A DNA stretch of 64,000 bases from Hyphomicrobiales bacterium (GCA_021286855.1 JAJTBO010000001.1:310001-374000); one strand, 5' to 3'; positions 53,689-62,724 are shown, counted from the stretch's first letter. Numbers and translations: made by a program. The notes: generated by a model not told the origin, from the letters alone.

Positions 53689-54122
53689 GCGAACCGGCGT
53701 CCGCCCGCCCGATCGCGCCCTGCGCCGCGGTCTTCGCCGTGGCGGAGGAAACCGCGGCGCGCGCTCGTCTCGCGGCCTTCGCCGAACGGTTCGGCCTCGA
53801 CGTCGTCCGCGCCGGCTGGGAGCCCTACCGGAAGCTCGGCGCGCATTCGCGGGTCTGGTTCTGGTGGCGCTTGCCGCAGGCGGGCGAGGCCGCCGCCGTC
53901 GCCGCGCTCGATCGTCTGGCGGTCGCCGTCGCCGGCGAGGCGGCGAGCGCCGAGATCGACCGTCGGTTCGAACGATCCGAAGAGAGCGGGTCGGTTCGCC
54001 TGGAGATCGTCCTGGCGAAGGCGAGGGGAGAGATCCTCGAACCGGATCTCCTCTGGCTCGATCTGGAGGTCGATCTCGAGCCTGAGGTTCAGGCGGATCT
54101 CGCGGCCGCCCTCACTTCATGA
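53685..54122 (+). CDS. Hypothetical protein coupled to the M20 peptidase gene
   Basis: A 145-residue acidic protein beginning at a GTG that overlaps the peptidase stop codon (GTGA). It has an alpha/beta pattern with GWEPYRKLGAHSRVWFWWRLP (about residues 46-66) as the most distinctive part, and an acidic end (LDLEVDLEPEVQADL). I recognise no domain. Translational coupling to the peptidase suggests the gene is real. Its 3' end overlaps the convergent zntB gene by 11 bp. Confidence 0.68.
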   Translation: MSEPASARPIAPCAAVFAVAEETAARARLAAFAERFGLDVVRAGWEPYRKLGAHSRVWFWWRLPQAGEAAAVAALDRLAVAVAGEAASAEIDRRFERSEESGSVRLEIVLAKARGEILEPDLLWLDLEVDLEPEVQADLAAALTS

Positions 54123-55146
54123 TCCCCATCCGCCTCAGGATCCAATAGACCCCGCCCGAGCCGAGCAGAGCCACGAAAGCGGCGACCCAGAAGCCGTTCT
54201 CGTGGTCGTCGAACGGCACGCCGTGGGTGTTCATGCCGAAGAGCCCGGTGACCAGCGTCGCCGGCAGGAACAGCGCGGTCAGGCCGGACAGCGCCGAGAG
54301 CTGGCGGTTCATGTGGTCGGCCGACTTGGCCGTCGCTTCTTCCTGGATGATCCGGGCCCGCTCCTGGATCGCCTCGATGTCGCGGGTGACCGAGGCGAGA
54401 CGCAACGCCACCCGCTCGGTCATCGCGAAGACGTCCTCGGGCAGGTCGCGTTCCGGATTGTCGACGAGCGCGGCGAAGTGGATCCTGAGCGCGCCGACCT
54501 GACGCGAAAGACGCAGCGCGACGCGCCGGATCGGCCCGACCCGGAGATCCTCCGGATCGACGCGGTCCTCGACCACCCGTTCTTCGATCACCTCGAGCTT
54601 CTCGGCGAGCTCGCGGTTCATCGTCGTCACCTGATCGGCGAAATGATCGAAGATCCATTCGAGCAGCGTCTCGCCGGTCTCCATCGGTTCGCCACGCGTC
54701 AGCGCCCGCCTCAGATCCTCGATCGACTGCAACGACTGCCGCCGCCCGGTGACGAGGAGACGTCCGGAGAGCGCGAACTTCATGTGCGCGATGTCCTGTG
54801 TGCCGCGCGCGAATTCGCGCCGGAAGTCGGCGAAGACGCCGATCAGCGCGTCGTCTTCCGCCGAGAGGCGCAAGTGGTCGTCGGTCTCGAGCAGCAGCTC
54901 CTTGGCCGCCTCCGGCAGCGGCGCGTTCGCCTCGATCCAGTCGCGGGCGCGTTTGTCGGCGAGATTGAAATGCAGCCAGATCCAGCCGCTGCGCGCCGCC
55001 ATCGCCGCCGCCACGGTGTCGGGATGCAGCGCCTCGGCGCGGCCCTCGCCGTCGAAGGCGTAGCCGAAGACCAGGCCCGGCAGAGTTTCGGCGAGCCCGC
55101 CCAGCGCCTCGCGCGCCCCGCGCGAAGCCATATTCGCATCCGCCAT
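54112..55146 (-). CDS. zntB: Zinc transporter ZntB (CorA family)
   Basis: A 344-residue CorA-superfamily protein. A large cytoplasmic funnel domain (residues 1-280) is followed by two transmembrane helices near the C-terminus. The pore signature is GMNTHGVPF, closer to the ZntB type (GMN-x-GGVP) than to CorA (YGMNF). ZntB is a pentameric zinc transporter driven by the proton gradient. GAGGTGG precedes the ATG. It converges with the coupled hypothetical gene and overlaps it by 11 bp. Confidence 0.9.
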   Translation of the reverse strand: MADANMASRGAREALGGLAETLPGLVFGYAFDGEGRAEALHPDTVAAAMAARSGWIWLHFNLADKRARDWIEANAPLPEAAKELLLETDDHLRLSAEDDALIGVFADFRREFARGTQDIAHMKFALSGRLLVTGRRQSLQSIEDLRRALTRGEPMETGETLLEWIFDHFADQVTTMNRELAEKLEVIEERVVEDRVDPEDLRVGPIRRVALRLSRQVGALRIHFAALVDNPERDLPEDVFAMTERVALRLASVTRDIEAIQERARIIQEEATAKSADHMNRQLSALSGLTALFLPATLVTGLFGMNTHGVPFDDHENGFWVAAFVALLGSGGVYWILRRMGIMK

Positions 55147-55269
55147 CGATCCACCTCTGATACGGCGCGTCGCGTCACGCGTTCGTCATGCGCCGGATCG
55201 TCGGATCTGTCGAGATCGTGGCGAGGACCGGCGAGCTTTCGCTCACGCCCGTGTCGCCCGCGTGACGGC

Positions 55270-55932
55270 TCAGCCGAGCGTCAACAGCCCGTCGAGACTG
55301 GGCAGAACCGCCGCCGGACGGAAGTCGTGATACTCCTCCGGCAGGCCGTTGCGGTTGACCCAGACCGAGCGGAAGCCGAAGGCGGTCGCCCCGGCCGCGT
55401 CCCAGCGGTTCGACGACTGGAACGAGACGGCCTCGGGAAAACAGCGGTGCCGGGTGGTGATCAGGTCGTAGACCCGCGGGTCGGGCTTGTAGACCTTGAT
55501 CTCGTCGACCGAAACGATCTCGTCGACCGTCTCGTCGAGCCCGCCCGAGCGGGCCGCCGCCGCCAGCATCGCCGGCGTGCCGTTCGACAGGATGACGATC
55601 TTGGCGCCGCGCATCTTCAGCTGCTTGAGGACTTCCGGCACCTCCGGAAAGACGTCGCAGGTCCAATAGGCCTCGAGCAGGGCGGCGCGCGAGGCTCGAT
55701 TCGCCTCCGGCACTCGGTCGAAGGCGTAGTCGAGCGCCTCCTCGGTCAGCGCCCAGAAGTCCCGGTAGCGGCCCATCATGGTCAGCATCCAGGAATATTC
55801 GAGCTGTTTGGCCCGCCACAGAGCCGACAGCAACTGCCCCTCCGGTCCGACCACCTCGGCGTGCCGGCGCGCCGCCGCGTGGACGTCGAACAGGGTGCCG
55901 TAACCGTCGAAGACGTAGATCGCGTGGGCCAT
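55270..55932 (-). CDS. Haloacid dehalogenase, type II
   Basis: A 220-residue HAD enzyme. The nucleophile Asp is in VFDGYGTLFDV (about residues 6-16), followed by LSNGTPAML, KVYKPDPRVY, and SSNRWDAAGATAFGF, the run that marks L-2-haloacid dehalogenases. These enzymes replace the halogen of short 2-haloacids with hydroxyl, inverting the centre. The natural substrate in this organism is unknown. The ATG at 55932 starts the family core; the frame upstream has no similarity. Confidence 0.9.
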   Translation of the reverse strand: MAHAIYVFDGYGTLFDVHAAARRHAEVVGPEGQLLSALWRAKQLEYSWMLTMMGRYRDFWALTEEALDYAFDRVPEANRASRAALLEAYWTCDVFPEVPEVLKQLKMRGAKIVILSNGTPAMLAAAARSGGLDETVDEIVSVDEIKVYKPDPRVYDLITTRHRCFPEAVSFQSSNRWDAAGATAFGFRSVWVNRNGLPEEYHDFRPAAVLPSLDGLLTLG

Positions 55933-56132
55933 GCGTCGCTCCTCGAGAGGGAAGCCGCGACAATGGACCGAACGCGTCGAGGAGAAAACTCCCTCATGCG
56001 GGAATGTGCGAAGAAAAGGCGGTCGCAACGTCGCACGAGCCGGCGCAGACCCGCCATGCGCGCCGCGCCCTCTTTCCTGGACGATCGTCAGAGAATACCA
56101 TTTCCTTTTCCGACACCACGACGAGGCACGAC

Positions 56133-56999
56133 ATGGCGCACGGCACTTCCGCTCCGAAGACCTGGACCTGGTACGACGGCGAGTGGCTCGAGGGAAATCC
56201 GCCCCTGATCGGGCCGCGCAGCCACGCCTTCTGGCTCGGCACCTCGGTCTTCGACGGCGCCCGCGCCTTCGAGGGCGTCACGCCCGACCTCGATCGTCAC
56301 TGCGCCCGCGTCAATCGCTCGGCGCTCGCCGTCGGCCTCGAGCCGACGATGCGCGACGAGGAGGTGCTGGAGCTCGCCCGCGAGGGCCTGAAGTATTTCG
56401 ACCGCGACGCCGCCCTCTACATCCGCCCGAGCTACTGGGGCGAGCACGATCATCCGAATCTGGTGATCGGCGCCGATCCCGCATCGACCCGCTTCGCCAT
56501 GACGCTCTGGGAAGCGCCGATGAGCGCGCCGACCGGCATCTCGGTGACTTTGTCGCGCTTCCGTCGGCCGACGATCGAATGCATGCCGACCGACGCCAAG
56601 GCCGGGTGCCTCTACCCGAACAACGCCCGCGCCGCCCGCGAAGCCCGCGCCAAGGGATTCGACAACGCCATGGTGCTCGACATGCTCGGCAACGTCGCCG
56701 AGCTCGCCTCCGCCAACGTCTTCATGGTCAAGGACGGCGTCGCCCTGACCCCGGCGGCGAACGGAACCTACCTCGCCGGCATCACCCGCTCGCGGGTGAT
56801 CGAGCTGCTGCGCGCCTCGGGCACGCCGGTCGTCGAAAAGTCGCTGCGCTACGAAGATTTCCTCGACGCCGACGAGATGTTCTCGACCGGCAACTACACC
56901 AAGGTGCTGCCGATCGTCCGCTTCGAGGACCGCGCCCTCGAGCCCGGTCCGGTCTATCGTCTGGCGCGTCGGCTCTATTGGGAATTCGCTCACGGCTGA
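56133..56999 (+). CDS. Branched-chain aminotransferase-like class IV enzyme
   Basis: A 288-residue PLP enzyme of fold type IV. It shows FDGARAFEG near residue 35, the PLP-Lys in TDAKAGCLYPNNARAAREA (about 152-170), and a phosphate-binding segment (AELASANVFMV). It most resembles IlvE but lacks the extended C-terminus, so D-amino-acid or omega-transaminase activity is possible. The ATG at 56133 was taken because the upstream frame lacks similarity. It is monocistronic; the SOD gene starts 157 bp later. Confidence 0.85.
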   Translation: MAHGTSAPKTWTWYDGEWLEGNPPLIGPRSHAFWLGTSVFDGARAFEGVTPDLDRHCARVNRSALAVGLEPTMRDEEVLELAREGLKYFDRDAALYIRPSYWGEHDHPNLVIGADPASTRFAMTLWEAPMSAPTGISVTLSRFRRPTIECMPTDAKAGCLYPNNARAAREARAKGFDNAMVLDMLGNVAELASANVFMVKDGVALTPAANGTYLAGITRSRVIELLRASGTPVVEKSLRYEDFLDADEMFSTGNYTKVLPIVRFEDRALEPGPVYRLARRLYWEFAHG

Positions 57000-57156
57000 C
57001 CCGCTTCGCGCGGGCGGACGGCTCTCGAGAAGATTTCCGAAACGCCGGTTGCCGGGATCCGGGGAACTGCCTATCTTCCCCACCGGCCCTTCCCTGAGGC
57101 CGCGCCGTCGCGCCCGATGCGCCGGCCCGACCCCGTCTTCGAGCAGGAGTCCCCCG

Positions 57157-57756
57157 ATGGCTTTCGAACTCGCCCCGCTGCCCTACGCCTATGATTCGCT
57201 GGCGCCCTACACCTCCGCCGAGACGCTGGAGTTCCACCACGACAAGCACCACGCCACCTACGTCAACAACCTCAACAACGTGATCAAGGGCACGGAGTTC
57301 GAGGGCAAGACGCTGGAAGACGTGATCGTCGGCTCCTACGGCAAGAATCCCGCCGTCTTCAACAACGCCGCCCAGCACTACAACCATCACCACTTCTGGC
57401 TCTGGCAGAAGAAGGACGGCGGCGGCAAGAAGATCCCGGCCAAGGTCCAGGCGCTGATCGACAGCGACCTCGGCGGCTACGACAAGTTCCGCGCCGACTT
57501 CATCAACGCCGGCGCGACCCAGTTCGGTTCGGGCTGGGCCTGGCTCGCCCTCAAGGACGGCAAGCTCTCCATCACCAAGACCCCAAACGGCGAGAACCCG
57601 CTGATCCACGGCGCGACGCCGATCCTGACGGTCGACGTGTGGGAGCATTGCTACTACATCGACTACCGCAATCTGCGCGTGAAGTACCTCGAAGCCTTCG
57701 TCGACAGCCTGATCAACTGGGACTACGTGCTCGAGTGCCTGGAGAAGGCCGGCTGA
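57157..57756 (+). CDS. sodB: Superoxide dismutase, Fe-type
   Basis: A 199-residue cytoplasmic enzyme converting superoxide to hydrogen peroxide and oxygen. Metal ligands are in EFHHDKHHATYVNNLN (His near 27), AAQHYNHHHFW (His near 75) and DVWEHCYYIDY (Asp and His near 162). The Gln of AAQ and the ATQFGSGW context favour the iron form over manganese. A strong hairpin terminator follows 28 bp after the stop. Confidence 0.94.
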   Translation: MAFELAPLPYAYDSLAPYTSAETLEFHHDKHHATYVNNLNNVIKGTEFEGKTLEDVIVGSYGKNPAVFNNAAQHYNHHHFWLWQKKDGGGKKIPAKVQALIDSDLGGYDKFRADFINAGATQFGSGWAWLALKDGKLSITKTPNGENPLIHGATPILTVDVWEHCYYIDYRNLRVKYLEAFVDSLINWDYVLECLEKAG

Positions 57757-57784
57757 TCGGCCGCCTCGCGCGATTTGCGAAACG

Positions 57785-57808
57785 ACGGCCGGGCCCACGC
57801 CCGGCCGT
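57785..57808 (+). terminator. Terminator of sodB
   Basis: A 10-bp perfect stem ACGGCCGGGC / GCCCGGCCGT with a 4-base loop, followed by TTCGTCTTTC. Confidence 0.8.
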
Positions 57809-57915
57809 TCGTCTTTCGGCGGGTGGCGCGAGAAATCGGCGCGCGTGAAGGTTTTATTAGAGGTCTTTCCTGCAGGTTTCCGGGGAATGGAGTGACGTAA
57901 GGGGAGGCGGCGTCG

Positions 57916-58536
57916 TTGCTCGAACCGTTCTCCGAAGCGCGCGTCGCCGTCGTCGACGGCAACCGCAACTTCCAACAGCTGCTGCGCGGCATGTTGCGTC
58001 AGATCGGCTTTCGCCACGTCGAGGTCTTCGGCGATCCGGCGGCGGCGATGACCCATGTCGTCGAGGTCGCCGTCGACCTGATCTTCGTCGATCTGGTGAT
58101 GCCGGGCCGCAACGGCGTCGAATGGGTGCGCGAGGCGCGTCGACGCGCCGACCTCGCCAATCCCGAGATGGGCATGGTGATGATGACCGGCCACGCCGTC
58201 CGCTCCGTCCTCGAACCGGCGGTCGCCGCCGGCATCGACGCCTTTCTGGTCAAGCCGATCGCGCCGGACACGCTGCTGCGCCACGCCCGCCGCGTGCTCT
58301 CGAGCCGCGCTCCCTATGTCCCCGGGCCGGACGGCTATTGGGGCCCCGATTCGCGCGAGCTGCGCCGTCGCCTGCGCGCCCTCGACGTCGGTCTCGGCCG
58401 CCGCGTCCGGTCGCGGCTCCCGCCGACGCCGGTCGCGCCCGCGCCGAGCGTCCCCTTGCCGCGCGCGCTGCCCGGTCTCGATGTGGAGATCGCCGATCGG
58501 AGGCGCTACCATGCCGACCTCGCCTTCCTCGACTGA
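57916..58536 (+). CDS. Single-domain response regulator with a C-terminal tail
   Basis: A 206-residue protein. The receiver (about 8-130) has the phospho-acceptor Asp in FVDLVMPGRNG, the Thr of MMTGHA, and Lys in LVKPIAPD; the first acidic position is DGN rather than DD. The tail of about 75 residues is Arg/Pro-rich without an output domain. The start is TTG with GGGGAGG upstream. The Crp/Fnr gene follows after 42 bp, so the two may form one unit. Confidence 0.82.
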   Translation: MLEPFSEARVAVVDGNRNFQQLLRGMLRQIGFRHVEVFGDPAAAMTHVVEVAVDLIFVDLVMPGRNGVEWVREARRRADLANPEMGMVMMTGHAVRSVLEPAVAAGIDAFLVKPIAPDTLLRHARRVLSSRAPYVPGPDGYWGPDSRELRRRLRALDVGLGRRVRSRLPPTPVAPAPSVPLPRALPGLDVEIADRRRYHADLAFLD

Positions 58537-58578
58537 CGGCTCGGTGCGGGCGGCGGGGCGGGAGATTGCGGAGGCCGC

Positions 58579-59244
58579 GTGAGCGTCGACACGTCCTGGA
58601 TCGCCCGCTTCGAAGGTCTCGCCGGGCTCGCGCCCGCCGACCATGCGCGGCTCCTCGCCCAGGCGCGGGTGATGGAGCTGCCGCCGGGCGCGGTGTTGTT
58701 CACCCCCGGCGCCCCTTGCGGCGTCTATCTCCTGGTGCTCGACGGTTCGGTCCGGGTGCAGATGATCGCCGACACCGGCCGCGAGATCGTCCTCTATCGG
58801 GTCCGTCGAGGCGAGAGCTGCGTGCTGACCACCGCCTGCCTGCTCGGCGAGGAAGCCTATTCGGCCGAAGGCGTCGTCGAGGAGCCGACCGTCGGCGTCG
58901 CCGTGCCCGCGCCGGTCTTCGACGAGCTGATCGCCCGCTCCGACGCCTTTCGTCGCTTCGTCTTCGCCGGCTACGGCCGCCGCGTCGCCGACATCCTGGC
59001 GACCATGCAGGCGGCGGTGTTCCACCGCATCGACGCCCGCCTCGCCCGCCATCTCGCCGCCCGCGCCGAGCGGTCGATCGAGGTGACCCACCAGGATCTC
59101 GCCGTCGAACTCGGCACCGCCCGCGAAGTGGTCAGCCGCTGCCTCAAGGCCTTCGAGAAGCGCGGCCTGGTGCGGCTCGGCCGCGGCTCGGTCGTGGTCG
59201 TCGACCGCCCCGCCCTGCAACGGCTCGGCGAGACCATCGACTGA
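58579..59244 (+). CDS. Crp/Fnr family regulator (third in the window)
   Basis: A 221-residue regulator with a cNMP-type beta-roll (GAVLFTPGAPCGVYLLVLDGSVRV) and an HTH (QDLAVELGTAREVVSRCLKAF) whose recognition segment AREVVSR differs from the tandem pair's ESFSR. A pair of Cys (SCVLTTAC, about residues 75-82) lies in the sensor domain, which could make it redox- or sulfide-responsive. The GTG has GGAGG upstream. A DUF2892 membrane gene follows, a common partner of such regulators. Confidence 0.88.
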   Translation: MSVDTSWIARFEGLAGLAPADHARLLAQARVMELPPGAVLFTPGAPCGVYLLVLDGSVRVQMIADTGREIVLYRVRRGESCVLTTACLLGEEAYSAEGVVEEPTVGVAVPAPVFDELIARSDAFRRFVFAGYGRRVADILATMQAAVFHRIDARLARHLAARAERSIEVTHQDLAVELGTAREVVSRCLKAFEKRGLVRLGRGSVVVVDRPALQRLGETID

Positions 59245-59252
59245 CACGCTCC

Positions 59253-59267
59253 TGTGACTTGATCACC
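59253..59267. promoter_or_regulatory. Candidate Crp/Fnr operator, TGTGACTTGATCACC
   Basis: The core GTGA-N5-TCAC is palindromic and lies 97 bp before the DUF2892 gene and 9 bp after the Crp/Fnr stop. Spacing is one base shorter than the classic CRP site. Confidence 0.35.
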
Positions 59268-59363
59268 GACGCGGGCGATCCGATCTCTTAAGGGTGGCGA
59301 CGAAGGACGACGTCGGGCCCGCGCCCCTCGGTTCGTCGCAACGTTTGGACGAGGAGACTTCAC

Positions 59364-59567
59364 ATGAACGCCAATGTCGGTGGTATCGACAAGATCCTGC
59401 GCATCGTGGTCGGACTGGCGCTGATCGCCTTCGCGCTGCTCGCCCCGGCGACCATCTCCTGGAAGTGGGTCGGCTGGATCGGCGTGGTGCCGCTCGCCAC
59501 CGCCCTGCTCGGCTTCTGCCCGGCCTACACGTTGCTCGGCGTCAACACCTGCCCGATGAAGAAGTGA
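59364..59567 (+). CDS. DUF2892 small membrane protein
   Basis: A 67-residue inner-membrane protein with two helices (LRIVVGLALIAFALL and WIGVVPLATALLGFCPAYTLLG) and the family's start (NVGGIDKILRI) and end (NTCPMKK). Two Cys lie near the second helix. DUF2892 domains also occur joined to rhodanese, pointing to sulfur or redox handling, but the function is not established. GAGGAG precedes the ATG. Confidence 0.9.
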   Translation: MNANVGGIDKILRIVVGLALIAFALLAPATISWKWVGWIGVVPLATALLGFCPAYTLLGVNTCPMKK

Positions 59568-59603
59568 GGCGAGGGCGCGCCCGCGCCCCTGCGACGAGAC
59601 GAC

Positions 59604-59636
59604 GAGGCCCGCGCGGAGACGATCGGCGCGGGCCTC
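59604..59636. terminator. Shared terminator between DUF2892 and ptrB genes
   Basis: An 11-bp perfect stem GAGGCCCGCGC / GCGCGGGCCTC sits in the 88-bp gap between two convergent genes and may serve both directions. Confidence 0.75.
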
Positions 59637-59655
59637 GCTCCTTTCCGGGTTCGGC

Positions 59656-61761
59656 TCAGGCCTCGGCCGCCACCGTCACGGCGAGGGCGAAGGCCTGCAC
59701 CTTGGCGACCTCCTTCAGTCGGTCGAAGCGGCCGGAAGCGCCGCCGTGGCCGGCGTCCATGTTGGTGTCGAGCAGGAACGGCCCGCCGCTCGCCCGCGCC
59801 CTCAGCCGGGCGATCCACTTCGCCGGCTCCCAGTAGGTCACTCGCGGATCGGTGAGGCCGGCGAGCGCCAGGATCGGCGGATAGGGTTTCGCTTCGACGT
59901 TGTCGTAAGGGGAGTAGCCGAGGATGGTGCGGAACGCCGCCTCGTCTTCGATCGGATTGCCCCATTCCGGCCACTCCGGCGGGGTCAGCGGCAGGCTCGG
60001 GTCACACATCGTGGCGAGCACGTCGACGAAGGGCACTTCGGCGACGACGCCGGCGAAGAGCTCGCCCGCGCGGTTGGCGATCGCCCCCATCAACATGCCG
60101 CCGGCCGATCCGCCCTGCGCCACGATCCGTCCCTTCGCGGTGACCTTCGTCTCGATCAGATGCCGCGCGGCGGCGACGAAGTCGTCGAACGTGTTGGTCT
60201 TGGCCTCGCGCCGCCCGTTCGCATACCAGCGGAAGCCCTTGTCCTTGCCGCCGCGCACATGCGCGATGGCGTAGACGAAACCGCGGTCGACCAGCGACAG
60301 CGCGGTGGTGGAGAAGGCCGCAGGGATCGAGATGCCATAGGCCCCGTAGCCGTAGAGCAGCGTCGGCGCGGTCCCGTCGAGGGGCGTCGTGCGCCGCCTG
60401 AGCAAGGTCACCGGCACGGTCTCGCCGACCATGGTCGGCGCGAACACGCGCGATGCGACGTAGTCGGCCGGGTCGTGGCCGCTCGGCACCTTCTGCTCCT
60501 TGCGCAGCGCCCGGGTCCGGCTCTCCATGTCGTAGTCGTAGACCTGCGCCGGCGTCGTCGGCGAAGAATAGGAAAAGCGGATCTCGGTGGTCGCGAACTC
60601 GAACCCGCCGAGAAGTCCCAGCGAATAGGCCTCCTCGTCGAAGGCGACGGCGTGCTCGGCCCCGTCGGAAAGCCGGCGCACGACGATCCGCGGCAGGCCC
60701 TCGACCCGTTCGAGCCGGACGAGATGGTCGCGATAGGCGGTCTGCGACAGGATCAGTCGGCCCGGCTGATGCGGGACGAGCGTCGTCCAGTTCTCTCGAC
60801 CGGGCGCCTCCACCGGCGCGCTCACGATCTCGAAGTCCTCCGCCCCGCCGGCGTTCGTCAGGATGGTGAAGATCTCGCCGACGTGCTCGACTTCGTATTC
60901 CTGCGCGACGATGCGCTCCGCGACGAGTCGCGGCGTCGCGGTCGGATCGTCCGCCTCGATCAGCCGGACCTCCGAGGTCTGATGGTCGTGGATCGAGATC
61001 GTCACGAAACGGCCGGACAGCGTCTTGCCGAGCCCGACGAAGAAGCCGGGATCGGCCTCCTCGTAGACGAGCCGATCCTCGCTCGCCGGCGCGCCGATCC
61101 GATGCAGGAAGACCTTCGAGGGCCGATGCTCGTCGTCGAGCCGGACGTAGAAGAAGCTCTCGCCGTCCGCCGCGAAGACCGCTTCGCCGCCGGTCGCCTC
61201 GACGACGTCGTCGAGATCGACGCCGGCCTCGAGGTCGCGGACGCGCAGGGTGAAGTATTCCGAGCCGTTCTCGTCGGCGCCCCAGACGATGCGGCGATGG
61301 TCGGGCGAATGGACGACGCGGGAGAGCCGGAAATAGGCCTTGCCGGCGGCGCGGGCGTTGCCGTCGAGGAGGACCTCCTCCGCCCCGCCGTCGCGCGGCG
61401 TGCGGACATGGACCGGGTGTTGCCCGCCGGGGACGTGACGCACGGCGTAGGCGAAGTCGCCGTCCTTCGCCGGCACGCTGGAATCGTCCTGTTCGATCCG
61501 GCCCTTCATTTCTTCGAACAGCATCGCCTGCAGCGCCTCGGTCGGCGCCAGCGCGGCGCGGGCGTGCAGGTTCTCCGCCTCGAGATGGGCGCGGATGTCG
61601 CCCGGCAGCGTGGCCGGGTCGCGCATCGCCTCGCGCCAGTTCTCGGCGCGCAGCCAGGCGTATTCGTCGGCGACGGCGACGCCGTGCAGCGTGCGGACCG
61701 TTTCGCGGGCTTCGGCGCGCGGCGCGGCGGCGGCGGCGAGAGGAGGAATGGCGGTGGTCAT
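59656..61761 (-). CDS. ptrB: Oligopeptidase B (prolyl oligopeptidase family S9A)
   Basis: A 701-residue cytoplasmic serine peptidase. The N-terminal seven-bladed propeller precedes the catalytic domain. The active-site Ser is in GGSAGG (near residue 545), the Asp is in the LTDPRV region (near 630), and the His is in MDAGHGG (near 665). YGYGAYG and the HVRGG segment are typical of PtrB. It cuts after Arg and Lys in peptides of up to about 30 residues. The ATG at 61761 begins the normal family N-terminus. Confidence 0.92.
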   Translation of the reverse strand: MTTAIPPLAAAAAPRAEARETVRTLHGVAVADEYAWLRAENWREAMRDPATLPGDIRAHLEAENLHARAALAPTEALQAMLFEEMKGRIEQDDSSVPAKDGDFAYAVRHVPGGQHPVHVRTPRDGGAEEVLLDGNARAAGKAYFRLSRVVHSPDHRRIVWGADENGSEYFTLRVRDLEAGVDLDDVVEATGGEAVFAADGESFFYVRLDDEHRPSKVFLHRIGAPASEDRLVYEEADPGFFVGLGKTLSGRFVTISIHDHQTSEVRLIEADDPTATPRLVAERIVAQEYEVEHVGEIFTILTNAGGAEDFEIVSAPVEAPGRENWTTLVPHQPGRLILSQTAYRDHLVRLERVEGLPRIVVRRLSDGAEHAVAFDEEAYSLGLLGGFEFATTEIRFSYSSPTTPAQVYDYDMESRTRALRKEQKVPSGHDPADYVASRVFAPTMVGETVPVTLLRRRTTPLDGTAPTLLYGYGAYGISIPAAFSTTALSLVDRGFVYAIAHVRGGKDKGFRWYANGRREAKTNTFDDFVAAARHLIETKVTAKGRIVAQGGSAGGMLMGAIANRAGELFAGVVAEVPFVDVLATMCDPSLPLTPPEWPEWGNPIEDEAAFRTILGYSPYDNVEAKPYPPILALAGLTDPRVTYWEPAKWIARLRARASGGPFLLDTNMDAGHGGASGRFDRLKEVAKVQAFALAVTVAAEA

Positions 61762-62269
61762 GCGGTGGCTCGTCGTCCGGTTCGAAGTCGAGGCGGGGCG
61801 TCGGCGCGTCGCCGCGGACCGGCGTCGCCCGAGGAGATTTAGGCGCGCCGACCCGCTTCGGCAATCGCGCCGCCGCCTCCGCGGTCGTCTCGGATTTCGT
61901 AGAGTCCTTGAGTTCCGCCGCCGATCCGCGTTCGGGCGAGCCGCGCCTCACCGTTTCGTGACCATCCGAGCCGAACAGCGTCCCGCGAAACCGGTCGCGT
62001 TGCACTGTCGTTTCGCCGATCGGCTTGTTGTGGCGACCCGACCGACCTGCGTCTCGTTGCGGTCGACTGACGCGCCGAAATAAAAATCGCTCCGACATCT
62101 TGTGCTCGGCGGCGCTTCTGCCTATACGAAGACATCGATTTACGGGCGAAGTGATTCAGCCGGCTTTTTTGCGAATTGAACCGCGTTTCAGCGGCGTCGT
62201 TCGTGTCGGTCGAGTTTCCTCATCCGCAGGTTCGACCCGAGGCTCCGCCTCCGGCAAGACAGGTGAAAG
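61762..62269. promoter_or_regulatory. Divergent upstream region of ptrB and mucR, with a sigma-70-like promoter
   Basis: These 508 bp hold no credible gene. At 62100-62105 TTGTGC and at 62123-62128 TATACG, separated by 17 bp, form a good sigma-70-type promoter facing mucR; the leader would be about 135 nt. A T-rich stretch (CTTTTTTGCG) lies near 62164. No strong palindrome was seen. Confidence 0.55.
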
Positions 62270-62689
62270 ATGACCGACACGTCCAACAGCAATCTCATCG
62301 ATCTGGCCGCCGACATCGTTTCGGCCTACGTGAGCAACAACACGGTTCCCTCGGGCGAACTGCCGAACCTGATCGCCGAAGTCTACGGCGCCCTGCAGCG
62401 CACCTCCTCCGGCGTGGCGCCGGAGCCGGCTCCCGAGCCGCTGAAGCCGGCGGTTCCGGTCAAGAAGTCGGTCAACCCGGACTTCATCGTCTGCCTCGAG
62501 GACGGCAAGAAGTTCAAGTCGCTGAAGCGTCACCTGCGCACGCAGTACAACATGACGCCGGAAGAGTACCGCGAGAAGTGGGGCCTGCCGGCCGACTATC
62601 CGATGGTCGCCCCGAACTACGCGCAGGCGCGGTCCGACCTCGCCAAGAAGATGGGCCTCGGCCAGCAGCGCCGTCGCGGCGCGCGCTGA
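62270..62689 (+). CDS. mucR: MucR/Ros family transcriptional regulator
   Basis: A 139-residue regulator of exopolysaccharide, motility and cell-cycle genes in alphaproteobacteria. The helical N-terminal oligomerisation part is followed by the DNA-binding domain ([20 protein letters not shown], then [21 protein letters not shown]). Compared with Ros, where zinc is bound by Cys, Cys, His, His, only Cys75 and His88 remain; Asp78 stands in for the second Cys, and Gln92-Tyr93 occupy the last His site. AGGTGAAAG precedes the ATG. It could control the EPS locus at the other end of the window. Confidence 0.93.
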   Translation: MTDTSNSNLIDLAADIVSAYVSNNTVPSGELPNLIAEVYGALQRTSSGVAPEPAPEPLKPAVPVKKSVNPDFIVCLEDGKKFKSLKRHLRTQYNMTPEEYREKWGLPADYPMVAPNYAQARSDLAKKMGLGQQRRRGAR

Positions 62690-62724
62690 TCCCATCTCGA
62701 TCTCTCGATGCGACGCCGCGGGTC

